This document shows, piece by piece, positions 61,915 to 64,000 of a stretch of 64,000 nucleotides of DNA. Below the pieces are notes generated by a model. It was given only the letters and a program-made list of their open reading frames with translations. It ran no database searches and was not told the DNA's origin. Where the stretch lies: contig CALXLH010000008.1 of the NCBI GenBank assembly GCA_944389145.1, positions 48,461-112,460 on the forward strand. The letters are read 5' to 3'. Position numbers and translations under genes: made by a program. How positions within the stretch are numbered: position 1 is the first letter of the stretch; each line of letters opens with the position of its first letter. The stretch is from an uncultured Spirochaetaceae bacterium. GTDB lineage: Bacteria; Spirochaetota; Spirochaetia; Sphaerochaetales; Sphaerochaetaceae.

Positions 61915-61943
61915 TTTATAGCAGAAATAAGAGGTTGTACCAA
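61915..61943 (-). promoter_or_regulatory. metNI promoter
   Basis: The minus strand has TTGGTA (61938-61943), 17 bases, TATAAA (61915-61920) with a TGC extension. GGTTG-TAC-CAACC (61933-61945) is an inverted repeat over the -35 box and a possible operator. Confidence 0.5.
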
Positions 61944-61960
61944 CCAATAGGAAGAGGAGA

Positions 61961-61994
61961 TGAAAAAGAAGGCCATCTCCGCAAGAAGATGGCC
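61961..61994 (-). terminator. Terminator of kduI
   Basis: GGCCATCT and AGATGGCC form a perfect 8-bp stem, followed by TTCTTTTTC on the minus strand, 18 bases after the kduI stop. Confidence 0.75.
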
Positions 61995-62012
61995 GCAGCA
62001 TCATGACAGGTG

Positions 62013-62858
62013 TTATCTCAGGTCCTTATCGGTCTTGAGGATATCCTGATCATCGTAGGCACGGTTCTCACCGGCCATCGCCCAGATGAACGTATAGTTG
62101 GATGTGCCGCATCCTGAGTGGATAGACCACGACGGATTGATGACAGCCTCCTCGTTATGCATGACGATATGCCTCGTCTCGGAAGGCTCTCCCATGAAAT
62201 GGAACACCACGTTATCCTCAGGAATCTCGAAGTAGAAGTAGACCTCCATCCTTCTCTCATGGGTATGTGCAGGCATCGTATTCCAGACAGAACCCGGCTC
62301 AAGATGCGTCAGCCCCATCGAAAGCTGGCAGGTATCAAGCACATCCGGATGGATATACTGGTTGATCGTCCTCTCATTGGAGGTAAGCTGCGATCCAAGA
62401 TGCTTGTGGATGGCATCCTTGAGGGGGATGAGCTTAGCAGGATACGGACGATGAGCAGGCGTCGTGCACATATAGAACTTCGCTGGATCCTTTGGATCGA
62501 CTGAGGAGAACTTCACATCCTTCGTACCCATCGGTATGTAGATACCATCGAAGTGATCCATCTCATAGACCGTGCCATCAGCCTCAAGCTTACCCTTTCC
62601 TCCGATATTTATGGCCCCAAGCTCCCTTCTCTCGAGAAGATACGTAACGCCGAAGTTCTTCCAGGTATCGATGTTCTTATCGATTGAAAGAGTCTGGGAA
62701 ACAGGCATGGCTCCCATCGTTACGATCCTGTCGACATGGGAATACACAGCTGTCACATCATCAGGACGGAAGATGTCCGTGATAAGGAACTCATCCCTGA
62801 GTTCATCGGTGTTCATTCTCTTGAATGGCTCCTTGCCAGTTGAATAGCGAATATCCAT
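62013..62858 (-). CDS. kduI: 5-keto-4-deoxyuronate isomerase KduI
   Basis: 281 residues, full length. A cupin enzyme that isomerises 5-keto-4-deoxyuronate, or in some bacteria galacturonate and glucuronate. The zinc ligands lie in NTMPAHTHERRMEVYFYFE near 193-211, and the C-terminal SWSIHSGCGTSNYTFIWAM is typical. AAGGAGC precedes the start. With the beta-glucuronidase it supports uronate breakdown, although the rest of the pathway is outside the window. Confidence 0.95.
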   Translation of the reverse strand: MDIRYSTGKEPFKRMNTDELRDEFLITDIFRPDDVTAVYSHVDRIVTMGAMPVSQTLSIDKNIDTWKNFGVTYLLERRELGAINIGGKGKLEADGTVYEMDHFDGIYIPMGTKDVKFSSVDPKDPAKFYMCTTPAHRPYPAKLIPLKDAIHKHLGSQLTSNERTINQYIHPDVLDTCQLSMGLTHLEPGSVWNTMPAHTHERRMEVYFYFEIPEDNVVFHFMGEPSETRHIVMHNEEAVINPSWSIHSGCGTSNYTFIWAMAGENRAYDDQDILKTDKDLR

Positions 62859-62868
62859 ATAATGCTCC

Positions 62869-63330
62869 TTATCGTTTCTCGTTAGAGAGTATATCAGGAA
62901 TAATCGATCTTGTATCCATGAGAAGAGAGCGGCAGCCCTCCTCTATATCATGGAAAGCCGTCTCGAAATCATCGGTATACCATGGGTCTGCCACATCCCG
63001 GCCAAGCAGCATCCGTATCCTTCCATCATCGCCGAAGCGGCGGCGGAGAGCACGGATATTGGAAGAATCCATCGCGATGACAAGATCTGCGGACTGGAAC
63101 TCCCCATCGGTGATGCGATGAGCCCTGTGAGAGGAAAAAGGAATGCCATGCCGCCTCATCACGCTCCTGGCAGGCGGATAGATGTCATTTCCCTCTTCCT
63201 CAGAGGAGACTGCAGCGGAATCAATGGAATAATACGCATCAAGTCCCGCATCACGCACAAGAGAGAGAAAGATGAACTGAGCCATCGGCGATCGGCATAT
63301 ATTCCCATGGCAGACGAATATGATCCTCAT
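62869..63330 (-). CDS. Low-molecular-weight protein tyrosine phosphatase
   Basis: 153 residues. The active-site loop C7-H-G-N-I-C-R13-S lies at the N-terminus and the general-acid Asp in DVADPWY near 110. Such enzymes dephosphorylate protein tyrosine or arginine residues. The frame is open 18 codons further upstream but the family start MRIIFVCHGN is used. It has no Shine-Dalgarno; TATCTT ends six bases before ATG. It is followed by kduI after ten bases. Confidence 0.92.
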   Translation of the reverse strand: MRIIFVCHGNICRSPMAQFIFLSLVRDAGLDAYYSIDSAAVSSEEEGNDIYPPARSVMRRHGIPFSSHRAHRITDGEFQSADLVIAMDSSNIRALRRRFGDDGRIRMLLGRDVADPWYTDDFETAFHDIEEGCRSLLMDTRSIIPDILSNEKR

Positions 63331-63336
63331 AAGGGA

Positions 63337-63366
63337 AAGATAAGCAGCAAGCAAGCCGAAAGGCAA
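63337..63366 (-). promoter_or_regulatory. Candidate leaderless promoter of the tyrosine phosphatase gene
   Basis: TTGCCT (63361-63366), 18 bases, TATCTT (63337-63342), then six bases to the ATG at 63330 on the minus strand. Confidence 0.45.
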
Positions 63367-63370
63367 GCCA

Positions 63371-63402
63371 AGAAAAAACAGCACCCTTTCACAAGGGTGC
63401 TG
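63371..63402 (-). terminator. Terminator of the rRNA operon
   Basis: CAGCACCCTT-GTGA-AAGGGTGCTG followed by TTTTTTCT on the minus strand, 17 bases after 5S rRNA. A near-ideal intrinsic terminator. Confidence 0.9.
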
Positions 63403-63418
63403 GGGAAATACAAATAAA

Positions 63419-63527
63419 CCTGGCGGCGACCTACTCTCCCGCGAGACGCAGTACCATCGGCGCTAGGGCGTTTTACTTCCGTGTTCGGGATGGGAACGGG
63501 TATGGCCGCCCTGCCATGGCCACCAGG
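63419..63527 (-). rRNA. rrf: 5S ribosomal RNA
   Basis: About 109 bases on the minus strand. The ends CCTGGTGGC and GCCGCCAGG pair, and CCCATCCCGAACACGGAAGT is the universal loop region of 5S rRNA. Exact ends are judged from the terminal stem. Confidence 0.95.
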
Positions 63528-63591
63528 GGATAGGATGGTAACAGGAGCGTTCCTGCGACCTCCCATCGCTTCCGGGACGGAAACGGTAATA

Positions 63592-64000
<409 letters not shown>

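Overview
The window looks like a chromosomal segment of an anaerobic, host- or gut-associated spirochaete, probably near Sphaerochaeta. This is inference. Supporting points are rubredoxin and ferredoxin redox proteins, binding-protein transporters whose signal peptides end in an FA-G/S-G-x-x-E pattern, many carbohydrate and uronate genes, and a G+C content a little above one half by eye. No motility or respiratory genes are seen. A 16S or longer 23S sequence would be needed to place it.

Layout. 1-2.8 kb: the rpmG-tRNA(Trp)-secE-nusG-rplK-rplA-rplJ operon on the minus strand. 2.8-5.7 kb: a MATE exporter and a ferredoxin/rubredoxin pair behind a perfect Fur/PerR-type box. 5.8-13.6 kb: a sucrose regulon with an ABC importer lacking its own ATPase, a phosphoesterase, a LacI repressor, an amylosucrase-type GH13 enzyme and a fructokinase, tied together by shared operators. 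13.8-17.4 kb: an iron- or phosphonate-type ABC importer. 18.9-28.5 kb: an unusual carboxylate locus with two tandem two-domain HpcH/HpaI aldolases, a TctCBA transporter, a 2-hydroxyacid dehydrogenase, an AEC carrier and a PanE-type reductase, with LacI-type operators but no regulator in view. 28.5-29.3 kb: a broken Panacea/PemK toxin-antitoxin pair. 30-42 kb: esterase, NSS transporter, butyrate kinase, sulfatase, TRAP transporter, a YesMN-type two-component system, glycerate kinase and tRNA(Thr). 42.1-43.9 kb: a deletion scar joining lacI and AEC fragments, then an intact AEC carrier. 44-52.4 kb: glycogen phosphorylase, two unknown proteins, a MobA-like transferase, ClpB, TetR and LysE. 52.4-53.6 kb: tRNA(Arg) and a DinJ/YafQ module between 22-bp direct repeats. 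53.6-63.4 kb: beta-glucuronidase, ornithine carbamoyltransferase, RmuC, a methionine importer, KduI and a phosphatase. The right end holds 5S and the 3' end of 23S rRNA.

How it works together. The organism appears to take up sucrose and turn it into fructose-6-phosphate and alpha-glucan, which glycogen phosphorylase can mobilise. Glucuronidase, KduI, a sulfatase and a TRAP importer suggest use of host- or diet-derived glucuronides and sulfated or uronate sugars. The aldolase/Tct locus suggests retro-aldol breakdown of an imported keto- or hydroxy-acid, with glycerate kinase a possible downstream step.

The most notable new observations are a 20-residue leader peptide with seven methionines ahead of metQ, whose promoter is also spanned by a perfect 8-8-8 inverted repeat; a set of genes without Shine-Dalgarno sequences whose -10 boxes end exactly six bases before ATG (likely leaderless mRNAs); and the four-active-site aldolase pair under an operator array.
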